44,542 bases of DNA from an uncultured Nocardiaceae bacterium (GTDB lineage Bacteria; Actinomycetota; Actinomycetes; Mycobacteriales; Mycobacteriaceae): the NCBI GenBank assembly GCA_936936565.1, contig CAKZIX010000018.1, positions 1-44,542 on the forward strand, read 5' to 3'. Made by a program: the position numbers and the translations under genes. The notes under the pieces are model-generated. The model did no database searches, had not been told where the DNA came from, and worked only from the letters and a program-made list of their open reading frames with translations. Each line of letters opens with the position of its first letter. Within the stretch, counting starts at the first letter, position 1. Shown here in pieces: positions 25,447 to 33,822 of this stretch.

Positions 25447-27207
25447 CTACCGCGAGACGAGTTCCCGCCGCGTGCTCGCGAACCGCACGGGCTGCGGCCT
25501 GCCGTAGTAGAAGCCTTGCGCGTACGGATATCCCAGCGCCGCGAGTACCGAGGCCTGGTGCGCGTTCTCGACACCCTCGGCGATCACCTCCAGGCCGAGG
25601 GCGTTGCTCAGTGCGGCGATGGCACCGAGCAGTCGCGAGGTGTCCGAACCGGTCGCGATCGAGGACACGAAGCCCTGATCGAGCTTGAGGATGTCGGTGG
25701 GCACCGCGCCGAGGCGGCTCAGCGAGGAGTAGCCGGTGCCGAAGTCGTCGATCGCGATGCGGATGCCGCGGTGCCGCAGGGCGCGCAGGTTCTCGATGGC
25801 CGGGGGCGCGTCCGCGTCGAGCACCGTCTCGGTGACCTCGAGCACCAGCGCCCGCGGCGACCAGCCGGTTTCGGCGAGGACGGCGTCCACGCCGTCGGCG
25901 AATTCGGGCGTGGCCAGGTCCAGTCCGGACACGTTGACGTGCAGGGTGAGCGGACGCCCGCCGAGCTGGCGCAGGTCGACGGCGTCGCAGCAGGCGCGCC
26001 GCAGCACCAGGCGGTCGAGCGCGGCGATCAGCTCGTTCTCCTCGGCGATGCGGATCACCTCCGCCGGTGCGATGCCGGGGTGGATCGCCGATTCCCAGCG
26101 CACCAGCGCCTCGTAGCCGACGGTGCGCCCGTCGATCAGGCTGACGATCGGCTGGTAATGCACGTCGACGTCGCCGCGCTCGATGGCCGCGCGCAGTTCC
26201 GAGGCGATCGGCGCGCGGCGCGACGGTTCCAGCATGGTCCGGTTGCGGCCGCGTTGCTTGGCGCGGTACAGCGCGACGTCGGCGCGGCTGACCATGCGCG
26301 ACGCCGACTCGCCGACCTCCCACGACGTCACCCCTGCCGAGCAGCCCGTCGGCACTGCCAGCCGCAGCCGGTCGGTGAAGTTCACGGCCTCGGCCTCGGT
26401 ACTGCCGGGCAGCAGCAGCGCGAACTCGTCGCCGCCGTAGCGGGCCACCAGTTCGCCGGGCCGCAGCATCGATTCCCAGGCCCGCGCCACGCTGCGCAAC
26501 AAGGCATCGCCCGCCCGATGGCCCTGCGCATCGTTGATCGCCTTGAACCGGTCCAGGTCGAACAGCACCACCACCGGACGGCGACCGGTCCGTACCGCCG
26601 CGGCGAGCTCGGCGTCGAGCCGATTGTCGAAGCCGCGCCGGTTCATCAGTCCGGTCAGCGAGTCGATGTCGGCGTCGGAGGCCATCCGTACCAGCACGCC
26701 CACGGCACCGCCCAACACCAGCGTGACGGTGCCGGTGGCCAGCCCCGACCACCACGGCAGCCCCGGGCGGATGGTGACGATCACGACGCACAACAGAGTC
26801 GACAGCCCGACTTGGAACGCCGCGCGCCTGGGTGGCAGAAAGAAGGCGCCGTTGCAGGAGGCGAAGGTGAAGAACGAGGTCAGCGCCAGTGCCCCGAGAT
26901 CGCTGGGCGCCACCAGAATCGCCACGCTCAGCATCGCGAGACCGGTTTGCCCGGCGATCTCCGTGGCGATCGGCGGCAGCGACGCCGACCAGATCGCCAG
27001 CCACAGACCGATCCCGAGCGAGGCCGTGATGATGGCGAGCAGCGCGTACCGGCCCAGACCCGGCTGCTGCATGAAGGCAAGCACGTATCCGGGGCCCGCG
27101 CCGAGCAGATACAGCACCCCGCAGGTGCGTGCCATCACCGCCGGAGACGCCAGCGCCGACGGCGACAAGCGGTAACGGTGAAAACCGTCCCGCAGTTCCG
27201 CGGTCAT
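25447..27207 (-). CDS. Membrane-bound GGDEF-EAL protein (cyclic-di-GMP synthase/phosphodiesterase)
   Basis: 586 residues from ATG 27207. About six N-terminal membrane helices (residues 25-175) form a sensor-like domain. The GGDEF domain follows (LTGLMNRRGF at 184, GGDEF at 258-262, intact), then an EAL domain (YEALVRW at 365, LEVTET, IDDFGTGYSSL, LKLDQGFV, AEGVEN) with the catalytic set present. The product-inhibition site RxxD is RPGE (249-252), so feedback control may be weak. It could both make and degrade c-di-GMP, as the mycobacterial Rv1354c type does. The in-frame upstream extension on this strand is not part of the gene. Confidence 0.9.
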   Translation of the reverse strand: MTAELRDGFHRYRLSPSALASPAVMARTCGVLYLLGAGPGYVLAFMQQPGLGRYALLAIITASLGIGLWLAIWSASLPPIATEIAGQTGLAMLSVAILVAPSDLGALALTSFFTFASCNGAFFLPPRRAAFQVGLSTLLCVVIVTIRPGLPWWSGLATGTVTLVLGGAVGVLVRMASDADIDSLTGLMNRRGFDNRLDAELAAAVRTGRRPVVVLFDLDRFKAINDAQGHRAGDALLRSVARAWESMLRPGELVARYGGDEFALLLPGSTEAEAVNFTDRLRLAVPTGCSAGVTSWEVGESASRMVSRADVALYRAKQRGRNRTMLEPSRRAPIASELRAAIERGDVDVHYQPIVSLIDGRTVGYEALVRWESAIHPGIAPAEVIRIAEENELIAALDRLVLRRACCDAVDLRQLGGRPLTLHVNVSGLDLATPEFADGVDAVLAETGWSPRALVLEVTETVLDADAPPAIENLRALRHRGIRIAIDDFGTGYSSLSRLGAVPTDILKLDQGFVSSIATGSDTSRLLGAIAALSNALGLEVIAEGVENAHQASVLAALGYPYAQGFYYGRPQPVRFASTRRELVSR

Positions 27208-27287
27208 CCAGCACCGGTCCGGACGTGTTTGCGCAAATCTGCCCCCATTTCGCCTACCAGCCGGAACGTAGCAGACTTTGGCCAACG

Positions 27288-28538
27288 CTAGTGGCGAAGT
27301 GCACTGCCCACATCGGCCGCCGCTGCCTGCACCGTTGTCAGGTAGGCGTCCGGATCGGGCAGCGCCGCCGGACGGGCATGGACGCACAGGGTGAGCGCGC
27401 CGCCGATGCCGTACAGGCCGTGGGTGAGACCCATCGCCGGCGACAGCGCCGGAAACCCCGCCGTGTAGACGACTGTGCCGCCGCCGAACCGGAGGTCGGC
27501 CGGGCCCCGGTCCACGCTCGTCAAGACGGTGTGGCCGGACACCGTGGCCGGGGTGACGGTCAGGTCGTGGCGGGCGACCCCGGCCCGCAACATCGGTGCC
27601 GGCATCGCATACAGCGCCGCGCCCTGCCCGGTCACCGCCGGATGTCCCGAGCGGCGCACCCGCTCCCGCAGCGCCGCGGCGATCAGCTCCGCGCGGCGAC
27701 GCAGGTCCGGCTCGTCCGGGAACAGGTCGACACCGACGTTGCGGAAGTGGTTGCGCGCGGAAGGCGTGCCCGCATTGGCGACGGTCACCTCCGCGCCGAG
27801 TCGCGGCGGCACCTCGTCGAGGTGCCGGCGCAACGCCTCGGACACCACGGTCAGCGCGGCCACCGTCACCGTGGTGGCCGGGTTCTTCAGGTCCACGGGC
27901 AGGACGCGCGTCACATGCCCCGCCCCTGCCACGTTGAGCTGCGACAGCGGACGCCCGTCGAGCTGCGGCGGCAGATCCCCCGCCGCGGTGAGCCGGACCG
28001 TCTCCCGATAGGCACGGTGCGCGCGCCGGCCGGCCGCCACGAATCCGGCGAATTGCCGCGGCAGCCCGAGCGGTGCCAGCGGCGACGACGAGTCCGGCGG
28101 CGGCGGATCGTCGGGTTCGGCGGGCCCGAAGAGCTTGCGCGCGACCGCCGCGCCGCGGCGTCCGTCGGCCAGTGCATGCGACAGCTGCAGCACCACCAGC
28201 AACGGCTCCCCCGGCAGCACGTGCAGCCGCCACGGCGACCCGAGCGGATCGACGGCGGTGCCGACGATGTCGTCGAGGCCGGTGCCCTCGTGCACCACCA
28301 CGTCGGCGGCATCGAACGACTTGGGCACCCAGTGCGGATAATCCCAGCGCGCGTCGCGCAGCGCGACGCTCAGATCCGCGATCCGGGGCGCCCGGCGGGC
28401 CACGTGCGCACGCATCGCTTCGACGCCGTCGGTGACGCCGGCGAACGCATACACGAGGAACTGATCGTTGGGAATCTTCGCCGACAGCCAGTACATCAGC
28501 GCGTCACGGGGATTCATGCGCGCCATGAGTCCGACCAT
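27288..28538 (-). CDS. Wax ester synthase/diacylglycerol acyltransferase (WS/DGAT)-like protein
   Basis: A 416-residue (or 409 from ATG 28517) acyltransferase of the WS/DGAT family, which makes wax esters or triacylglycerol from acyl-CoA. The N-terminus MNPRDALMYWLS matches the family. The HHxxxDG motif is SHALADG: the first His is Ser, while the second His, Asp and Gly are kept, so activity may be altered. The C-terminal condensation-type half is present (FRNVGVDLFPDEP). It is shorter than the usual 450-490 residues. LuxE- and LuxC-like genes nearby could provide fatty aldehyde for wax-alcohol formation. Confidence 0.8.
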   Translation of the reverse strand: MVGLMARMNPRDALMYWLSAKIPNDQFLVYAFAGVTDGVEAMRAHVARRAPRIADLSVALRDARWDYPHWVPKSFDAADVVVHEGTGLDDIVGTAVDPLGSPWRLHVLPGEPLLVVLQLSHALADGRRGAAVARKLFGPAEPDDPPPPDSSSPLAPLGLPRQFAGFVAAGRRAHRAYRETVRLTAAGDLPPQLDGRPLSQLNVAGAGHVTRVLPVDLKNPATTVTVAALTVVSEALRRHLDEVPPRLGAEVTVANAGTPSARNHFRNVGVDLFPDEPDLRRRAELIAAALRERVRRSGHPAVTGQGAALYAMPAPMLRAGVARHDLTVTPATVSGHTVLTSVDRGPADLRFGGGTVVYTAGFPALSPAMGLTHGLYGIGGALTLCVHARPAALPDPDAYLTTVQAAAADVGSALRH

Positions 28539-28561
28539 AGCCGCACCCGGCGGTGCCAGAC

Positions 28562-28639
28562 GTGCCGGCTCAGCCGACGGTATCCATGTGCCGGCTCAGC
28601 CGGCGGTATCCATGTGCCGGCTCAGCCGGCGGCAGCCTG
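28562..28639. repeat. 26-bp tandem repeat, three units, with palindromes
   Basis: Units start at 28562, 28588 and 28614 and have the form GTGCCGGCTCAGCCGGCGGT followed by ATCCAT; the third diverges after 18 bp. Each contains the palindrome CCGGCTCAGCCG(G/A). The third unit overlaps the stop of the sigma-like gene. On the minus strand each unit carries ATGGATACCG(C/T)CGGCTGA, a five-codon start-stop frame. Confidence 0.85.
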
Positions 28640-29137
28640 CGGGCTCAGCTGCACCAGGGCCTGGTGCTGCAACAGTTGCACTCGCGCGCGCGGGATTCCG
28701 AGCACGGTGGCGACGTCATCGGTGGCCATACCTTCGACCACTCGCAAGATCATGACGTCGCGGGTGCGCGGTTCCAGGGCGGCGAAATCGTTCGGCGGGA
28801 GCGGGTTCTCGGCATCCACGATCCGCGCCGTCGTGCGATAGACGAACTGCGTCAACGGCTTTCGCGAGTGGTGCCGATGGATCAGTTGCTGGGCAACGGC
28901 TTCGCAGGATTTCACCGCAACGGCATCGGCGTAGCGCCAGCCCCGGGCGTCGGCACCGATGCGCGCCCGGCAGTACCGCACGATTCCGGGCCACACCACG
29001 GCGACCAATTTCCGCATGGCTGCCGGATCGCCGTCCGCCAGAGAGCTTGCTGCCGAACGCAACTCATTCTCGATCCGGTCCAAGTTCACCCCTCCATTGT
29101 CGGCGGGGACGGCGCGTGCGAACATCCGGGAAACCAC
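28622..29137 (-). CDS. Sigma-70-like (SigD/ShbA-type) RNA polymerase sigma factor
   Basis: 171 residues from GTG 29137 (GGAGG 4 nt upstream). TTG 29083 has another GGAGG at better spacing and would give 153 residues. Region 2 is visible as KLVAVVWPGIVRYCRARIG and continues through ADAVAVKSCEAVAQQLI to LTQFVYRTTARIVD. Region 4 is at the C-terminus (LEPRTRDVMILRVVEGMATDDVATVLGI). The linker between them is unusually short, and the DDVAQE-like core-binding segment of region 2 is ADAVAVKS, so it is a degenerate member of the group. No anti-sigma gene adjoins it. Confidence 0.7.
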   Translation of the reverse strand: MVSRMFARAVPADNGGVNLDRIENELRSAASSLADGDPAAMRKLVAVVWPGIVRYCRARIGADARGWRYADAVAVKSCEAVAQQLIHRHHSRKPLTQFVYRTTARIVDAENPLPPNDFAALEPRTRDVMILRVVEGMATDDVATVLGIPRARVQLLQHQALVQLSPQAAAG

Positions 29138-29248
29138 CTATCCTCCGCTAGGGGTAGCACCACCTTTCGACCGAATCGACGGTAGCAATGCAGAGGATGT
29201 GCGCGTAGCTCCCAAATCCTGGGACCAATGTACTAGGGTGTACGGATT

Positions 29249-29527
29249 TCAGTCGCGCAGCACGTTCGGGTCCGGACGATCGGACCCGATATTGGCCTGC
29301 CGGGTCGCCCAGTCGGCTTGCTCGGCGGAAATCTCGGATTCGGCGGCACAGAAAGCACACTGCTGGGTGTACCGCGTGCTGGTGGTGAACAGCGGAATGA
29401 AGAAGAACGTGAATTTGCGGGTGCGCCGCCGGATCACCTGACCGCCCTGATGACGGCAGAAATTGCAGGTCGCGAAGAGCACCGCCAACTGCGTCAGATA
29501 GTCCTTGAACCCCCAGATCAGAATCAT
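29249..29527 (-). CDS. Zinc-ribbon family protein
   Basis: 92 residues from ATG 29527. It opens with a hydrophobic segment (MILIWGFKDYLTQLAVLF), has two Cys pairs (CNFC near residue 21 and CAFC near 60) and a conserved aromatic block (KFTFFFIPLF) between them. This is the layout of the small zinc-ribbon proteins with an F-F-(I/V)-P-(L/V) block common in actinobacteria. The tail is acidic. It is divergent from the LuxE-like gene with a 60-bp gap. Function is unknown. Confidence 0.75.
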   Translation of the reverse strand: MILIWGFKDYLTQLAVLFATCNFCRHQGGQVIRRRTRKFTFFFIPLFTTSTRYTQQCAFCAAESEISAEQADWATRQANIGSDRPDPNVLRD

Positions 29528-29587
29528 GTGTCGAGTGTACGAGCGCGCACCCTTGCCGAGCCGTGCCCGCCGCGAAAGGATTGCTGC

Positions 29588-30655
29588 ATGGCCGATTTCG
29601 CGCTGCTCGACCTGCCCCGAGATACCCCCATCGCGGATCCCGACGCCTATTTGCACGCCGCTTTGCAGTGGCATTTCGGGGCCGACACCGGTTCGGAGTT
29701 CTGGTTGCGCACCGCCGCGCGCCTGGACTTCGATCCGCGCACCGAAATCACCGGGTTTGCCGATCTGCGCAAATTTCCCAATGTGGTCGACGAGCTGCGG
29801 AACGTCGCGGTCGAGGATTTGATTCCGCGCGGCTACGGCAGCGTGGTGCCCCAGGTGTTCGAGTCGGGCGGCACCACCGGGGCCCCCAAACGCACTGTGC
29901 AACTCCCGGATTGGGCGGAACAGACGATCCGCTGGCACGTCGAGGACATGCTGTCGGGCGGTTACGTGCGCGGCGGCGGGTGGCTGGGCCTGATGCCGAG
30001 CGGCCCGCACGGGGTGGGCTACTACGCCCGGCTGGTGGCGCAGCGGCTGGGGTCGACGTACTTCACCGTCGACCTCGACCCTCGTTGGGTGAAACGGCTG
30101 TCCCCGCGTGAGGTGCCCGGCTACGTCGCCCATGTCCTCGACCAGGCCGGCTACCAGCTGCGCACCCAGCGCATCGCGAATCTGCACACCACACCGCCGC
30201 TGCTCAATGCCATCGCCCGCGTGAATTCGCTTGTCGATCTTGTGAATTCGCAGGTTCGCTACCTGCTGCTGTCGGGCGCGCACGTCGACCCGGACACGTT
30301 GGATCTGTTCGCCGACATCTTCCCCGAGACCACCTTCGCGCTCGCCTACGGCAGCACCATGATCATGTCCCAGGCGCACACGCGCCGCGACGGTGACTCG
30401 TTCGTCTTCGATCCGCGCTCGCCGTACGTGTTCTTCCGGGTGATCGATCCGGACACCGGCGCGGACGTCCCGTACGGCGAACGCGGGCAGGTTGTGATGA
30501 ACCACATCAGCAAAGGCATGTTCCTGCCGAACAATCTCGAACGCGACACAGCGATCCGGGTGCCCGGACTCGACGGGCAGATCGGCGACTCGGTGTCCGA
30601 GGTCGCGCCGGTGGCGGAGTTCGCGGGCGAACCGGTCGTCGAAGGCGTGTACTGA
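29588..30655 (+). CDS. LuxE/PaaK-like acyl-activating enzyme
   Basis: 355 residues from ATG 29588 (GAAAGGA upstream); the longer frame to 29318 is antisense to the zinc-ribbon gene. It is an adenylate-forming (ANL) enzyme with the ATP-binding loop ESGGTTGAPKRT (about residue 95) and the later AYGSTMIMSQ motif. It has an RxxD-like acidic hinge and no large C-terminal domain, as in acyl-protein synthetase LuxE, which activates fatty acids and passes the acyl group to LuxC. Its stop faces the LuxC-like gene's stop in a perfect palindrome. The likely role is fatty-acid activation for aldehyde formation. Confidence 0.75.
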   Translation: MADFALLDLPRDTPIADPDAYLHAALQWHFGADTGSEFWLRTAARLDFDPRTEITGFADLRKFPNVVDELRNVAVEDLIPRGYGSVVPQVFESGGTTGAPKRTVQLPDWAEQTIRWHVEDMLSGGYVRGGGWLGLMPSGPHGVGYYARLVAQRLGSTYFTVDLDPRWVKRLSPREVPGYVAHVLDQAGYQLRTQRIANLHTTPPLLNAIARVNSLVDLVNSQVRYLLLSGAHVDPDTLDLFADIFPETTFALAYGSTMIMSQAHTRRDGDSFVFDPRSPYVFFRVIDPDTGADVPYGERGQVVMNHISKGMFLPNNLERDTAIRVPGLDGQIGDSVSEVAPVAEFAGEPVVEGVY

Positions 30656-30661
30656 GCTCAG
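30652..30661. terminator. Palindrome CTGAGCTCAG joining convergent stops
   Basis: A perfect 10-bp palindrome contains the TGA of the LuxE-like gene (30653-30655) and the reverse-strand TGA of the LuxC-like gene (30658-30660). The TGA-NN-TCA layout is the same as at 16665-16672. It is too short to be a strong hairpin. Confidence 0.3.
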
Positions 30662-31992
30662 CGGCGGCTGAATCCCTTGTTGCGCATGAGAAAATCGGCG
30701 AGGAATCCGTCGTGCGGGATCGCCGGTTCGCTGTGATGAGTGGGTACCGGACCGACGTAGAGGTTCGTGATCGTCGGCTCGGCGAGCAGCCGGTCCACCA
30801 GCGCCTCGTCGTCGGTGATGGCGGTGAGCACCAGCGAATTGCGCAGCGGCGCAATCTCGTTGCGCCGCCATGGCGCCACCCACACACACGGAAACGGCAG
30901 CTCCACGTTGAGCGTGTCGGGCTCCGGTTCGCCCAGTAGGTGGACCGCGGGACGCAGCACCGCCTGCCCGTCGCCGAGATCGGCCACCACCTGGTCTGCG
31001 CCGAGGATGGGCGTGGCCGCGGCGCCCGCGCGCCGCACGAGCCGCGCAGTGGCGTGCGCGGTGTCCAGCGGCTGCGCCGGCAGGACTGCGTGCGGATCCG
31101 AAAGAGGCAGGGGTGCCATGGCTTTCAGCCGCGCACCGAGCGCCTGCGCGAGCGGCCGGGGGTCGCCTTCGTAGAGCACCGCCGTCGCGTTCACACAGGC
31201 GGTGCCCCCGACTGCGGCGATCGAGTCGACGACGACGTCGAGGTGCGCACGCCAGTCCTGCTCGGCGGTGATCAGGATCTTGGCCCGGCCGGGTCCGTTC
31301 GGGAAAACCGTTGCGTCACCGGCATATTTGTCGACGACATCGGCGCCGCCGTACACCATGCTCAGGTCGGCGGCGGCGATCAACTCGTCGGCACCGTCGT
31401 GTCCGGTGGGCAGGTAGGTGACGTCACCGGGCCGAAACCCGCTCGCGCGCAACGCTTGCACCAGCCGATGTCCGGTGAACGGCTCGCGGCGCGACGGCCG
31501 CACCGCCACGCGGTAGCCCAGCAGCAGGGCCTGTGGCCACAATCCGTGCACACCGGGCGCATTCCCGGATGCGTGCACGCCGAGCACCTCGCCGCGTCGT
31601 GCCCACACCGCGCCGCCACCGATGCTGCGCCGATCGAGCACCGCGCCCGTCGGACGGGCCGGTTCGATCGCGTCGAACGCCGTGGCGAGGCCGTCGAGTA
31701 CCGCCTGTGCCCCGGCCCGCGTCACCGTGATCGGTAGCCCCGACACCCGGCTGGCCAGGGTGAGGTAGTCGTCGAATCCGGCACCGCCGAACACCTCTCG
31801 CGCCTGCGCCAGTGCCGCGCACCGCTGCGCAGGCGGCAGCGGCGGCAGCTGCCGCTGCGCGTCTACGGTGCGCGCGATGTACAGCGGCGCAACCATGCTC
31901 AGCTCCGCGACGGCCGCACCCGCGCAGTCGCGCACGGTGTCGTGCTTGCGTGGCCGATACTCGCCGTCGGCGCCGAGCGCTGGAATGTCCAC
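30658..31992 (-). CDS. LuxC-like acyl-CoA/acyl-protein reductase
   Basis: 444 residues of the aldehyde-dehydrogenase-like LuxC family (PF05893), which reduces an acyl thioester to a fatty aldehyde with NADPH. The catalytic Cys is C266 in VGGTACVNAT. The nucleotide-fold segment VHASGNAPGVHGLWPQALLLG and the GRAKILI block are typical. The start is GTG 31992 with AAGGA 9 nt upstream. A small Cys-rich gene lies 45 bp upstream on the same strand. Luminescence genes luxA/B are absent, so the aldehyde probably feeds lipid metabolism. Confidence 0.8.
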   Translation of the reverse strand: MDIPALGADGEYRPRKHDTVRDCAGAAVAELSMVAPLYIARTVDAQRQLPPLPPAQRCAALAQAREVFGGAGFDDYLTLASRVSGLPITVTRAGAQAVLDGLATAFDAIEPARPTGAVLDRRSIGGGAVWARRGEVLGVHASGNAPGVHGLWPQALLLGYRVAVRPSRREPFTGHRLVQALRASGFRPGDVTYLPTGHDGADELIAAADLSMVYGGADVVDKYAGDATVFPNGPGRAKILITAEQDWRAHLDVVVDSIAAVGGTACVNATAVLYEGDPRPLAQALGARLKAMAPLPLSDPHAVLPAQPLDTAHATARLVRRAGAAATPILGADQVVADLGDGQAVLRPAVHLLGEPEPDTLNVELPFPCVWVAPWRRNEIAPLRNSLVLTAITDDEALVDRLLAEPTITNLYVGPVPTHHSEPAIPHDGFLADFLMRNKGFSRR

Positions 31993-32037
31993 GGCTCGAT
32001 CCTTGCAGTTCAGTGGCGCCGCTGGGGCGAGGCCGCG

Positions 32038-32355
32038 TCAGTCGCAGTTGTCGCACTGTCCGGTGACCGGCAACTCACAGAAGCAGCTGGCACACGTCGC
32101 GCCGATGGGCCGATCGGGGGCACTGCGCACGGCCAGCGAAGTGCGCTGACCGTGCCGCGCCACGCAATCCGAGCACGGCGGCAGCGCGCGCATTTCGTCG
32201 TCGGTGGCGGGCTGCGGGGTGCCGACGATGCCGTGCGGCCAGGTGAAATGCTGACAATCACCGCTGAGATGGCGCATCCGCGGCGCACCAGCCTTCGGTA
32301 CACCGTCCCAAGTGGTGGGCGGGACAACGACTCTGAGCTCGGGATGCTCGATCAT
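32038..32355 (-). CDS. Small Cys-rich zinc-ribbon-type protein
   Basis: 105 residues from ATG 32355. Cys occur as PPCSDC in the middle and CASCFC, then CDNC, at the C-terminus, so two zinc knuckles are plausible. The first third is hydrophilic (VVVPPTTWDGVPKAG), followed by MRHLSGDCQHFTW. It is 45 bp upstream of the LuxC-like gene and probably in one transcript with it. I do not recognise a characterised family. Confidence 0.65.
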   Translation of the reverse strand: MIEHPELRVVVPPTTWDGVPKAGAPRMRHLSGDCQHFTWPHGIVGTPQPATDDEMRALPPCSDCVARHGQRTSLAVRSAPDRPIGATCASCFCELPVTGQCDNCD

Positions 32356-32440
32356 GGCATTCCTTGTCTCGATCGGCTCGCGCCTGCCGCCATCGTCGCA
32401 CGGTTGCGATGCGACCCGCCAGACCGGACGCGCGGGGCAG

Positions 32441-33085
32441 CTAGCCGCTGACGATGTTGGTGACCAGATTGATCGTGGTCGCCAGGATCATCGTTCCGAA
32501 CATGTACGACAGCAGGCAGTGGCGCAGCACCACGCCGCGGATCGTCACGTTCGAGACGTTGGTGTCCGACACCTGATAGGTCATGCCGAGGTTGTAGCTG
32601 AAGTAGAAGAAGTCCCGGTAGCTGGGCGGATCGTCGGAATTGAAGTCGATGCCGCCGTCGGTGCCGTCGTAGTACAGGTAGGCGTACCGGGCGGCGTACA
32701 TCAGGTGCAGTCCTGCCCACGACATGAACACCGCACCGAACGCCAGCGCGGCGGCCGCGCCGCTGTCGTCGGTCTTCGACAGCACCAGCAACACGGTGAT
32801 CGCCACCAGTGCGCCCAGCGCCGCTGCCACGACGACGGCCTCCTCGACGCCGGGACGGAAGTCTTCACGCTCGACGCTGCGCCGGGTGCTCTCGGCATCC
32901 TTGGGCCACAAGGCAATCCAGCCCGCGCCGACGAAGATGGCGGCGCCGGCGAGGATACCGGCGAGAACGCCGATGTAACCGTGTGTGAGCAGCGCGACCA
33001 GCGCCCCGATCAGCACGCCGCCGCAGATCGCGACGATCAGCCGGGCGACGGCCGAATCTCCGGGCAGCACCGTCATCGCGTACAT
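32441..33085 (-). CDS. DUF1345 membrane protein
   Basis: 214 residues from ATG 33085 with GGAGAAGGG directly upstream; a 33283 start would add non-hydrophobic sequence. Five hydrophobic helices are visible. The DUF1345 pattern includes LHLMYAARYAYLYY, FYFSYNLGMTYQVSDTNV and the C-terminal GVVLRHCLLSYMFGTMILATTINLV. Members are predicted inner-membrane proteins of unknown role. The gene is divergent from the SRPBCC gene. Confidence 0.85.
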   Translation of the reverse strand: MYAMTVLPGDSAVARLIVAICGGVLIGALVALLTHGYIGVLAGILAGAAIFVGAGWIALWPKDAESTRRSVEREDFRPGVEEAVVVAAALGALVAITVLLVLSKTDDSGAAAALAFGAVFMSWAGLHLMYAARYAYLYYDGTDGGIDFNSDDPPSYRDFFYFSYNLGMTYQVSDTNVSNVTIRGVVLRHCLLSYMFGTMILATTINLVTNIVSG

Positions 33086-33224
33086 CCCTTCTCCGCTGCG
33101 CGACCGTTGCGAATGTATCCCGAAGGCGACGGCATCGGCCGACAGGAGTAAATTGCGCGCCATCCAGATACCGCCGGTGTCCGGAACGTGCGCTGCGCGC
33201 GCACGCAGACCTGAGAGGCCCGAT

Positions 33225-33650
33225 ATGCAGTCCACCGTCAGCAAGACCGTCAACGCCCCGATCGACCGCGTGTGGGCGATCATCGCCGATCACGAGGGCA
33301 TGGCCAAGTGGGCCCCCGGCCTCAGCGCCGCGATTCTCAAGGACGGCGCAGACACCCGCAACGGCGTAGGCGCCGTGCGTGAGCTCAAGGGACCGCTGTC
33401 CGTACCGACCATCGTCGAGGAGATCGTCGGGTTCGAGCCGCAGCGCCGCCTTGCCTACCGCGCGCTGTCGGGCGTCCCGCTCAAGAACTACACCGGCGAG
33501 ATCGTGCTCACCCCGCAGGGCACCGAGCGCACCACGATCACCTACACCGTCGCCGCCGACCAGCGCGTTCCGCTTGTGGAGAAGGCGGTCACGCTGGCCA
33601 TCGCGACCAGCCTGCTCGGTGCCGTCGTGCTGCAGGCCGCCAAGAAGTAG
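33225..33650 (+). CDS. SRPBCC (START-like) family protein
   Basis: 141 residues with the helix-grip fold pattern: MQSTVSKTVNAPIDRVWAII, a long central sheet (KGPLSVPTIVEEIVGFEP, RLAYRALSGVP) and a C-terminal amphipathic helix. GAGAGG lies 7 nt before ATG 33225. Such proteins bind hydrophobic ligands in a cavity; the ligand here is not known. It is divergent from the DUF1345 gene. Confidence 0.85.
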   Translation: MQSTVSKTVNAPIDRVWAIIADHEGMAKWAPGLSAAILKDGADTRNGVGAVRELKGPLSVPTIVEEIVGFEPQRRLAYRALSGVPLKNYTGEIVLTPQGTERTTITYTVAADQRVPLVEKAVTLAIATSLLGAVVLQAAKK

Positions 33651-33822
33651 CGCCCGCCCGCGGCGAAGAACACCACCCGCACCGGCGCGCACCGGCAGCG
33701 GCATCGTCTTGATGCCGCTGCCCGCCCGCCCCGCCCATCGTTTCGGCGACCGCAGCTACGCGACATCGCCGTCCATCTCGGCCGACACCGCACTATCGTT
33801 GAACTCGGCGAGAGGGATGACG

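Noticed and set aside
25516..27291. 591-codon open frame on the plus strand
   Set aside because: Antisense to the GGDEF-EAL gene, which has intact catalytic motifs.
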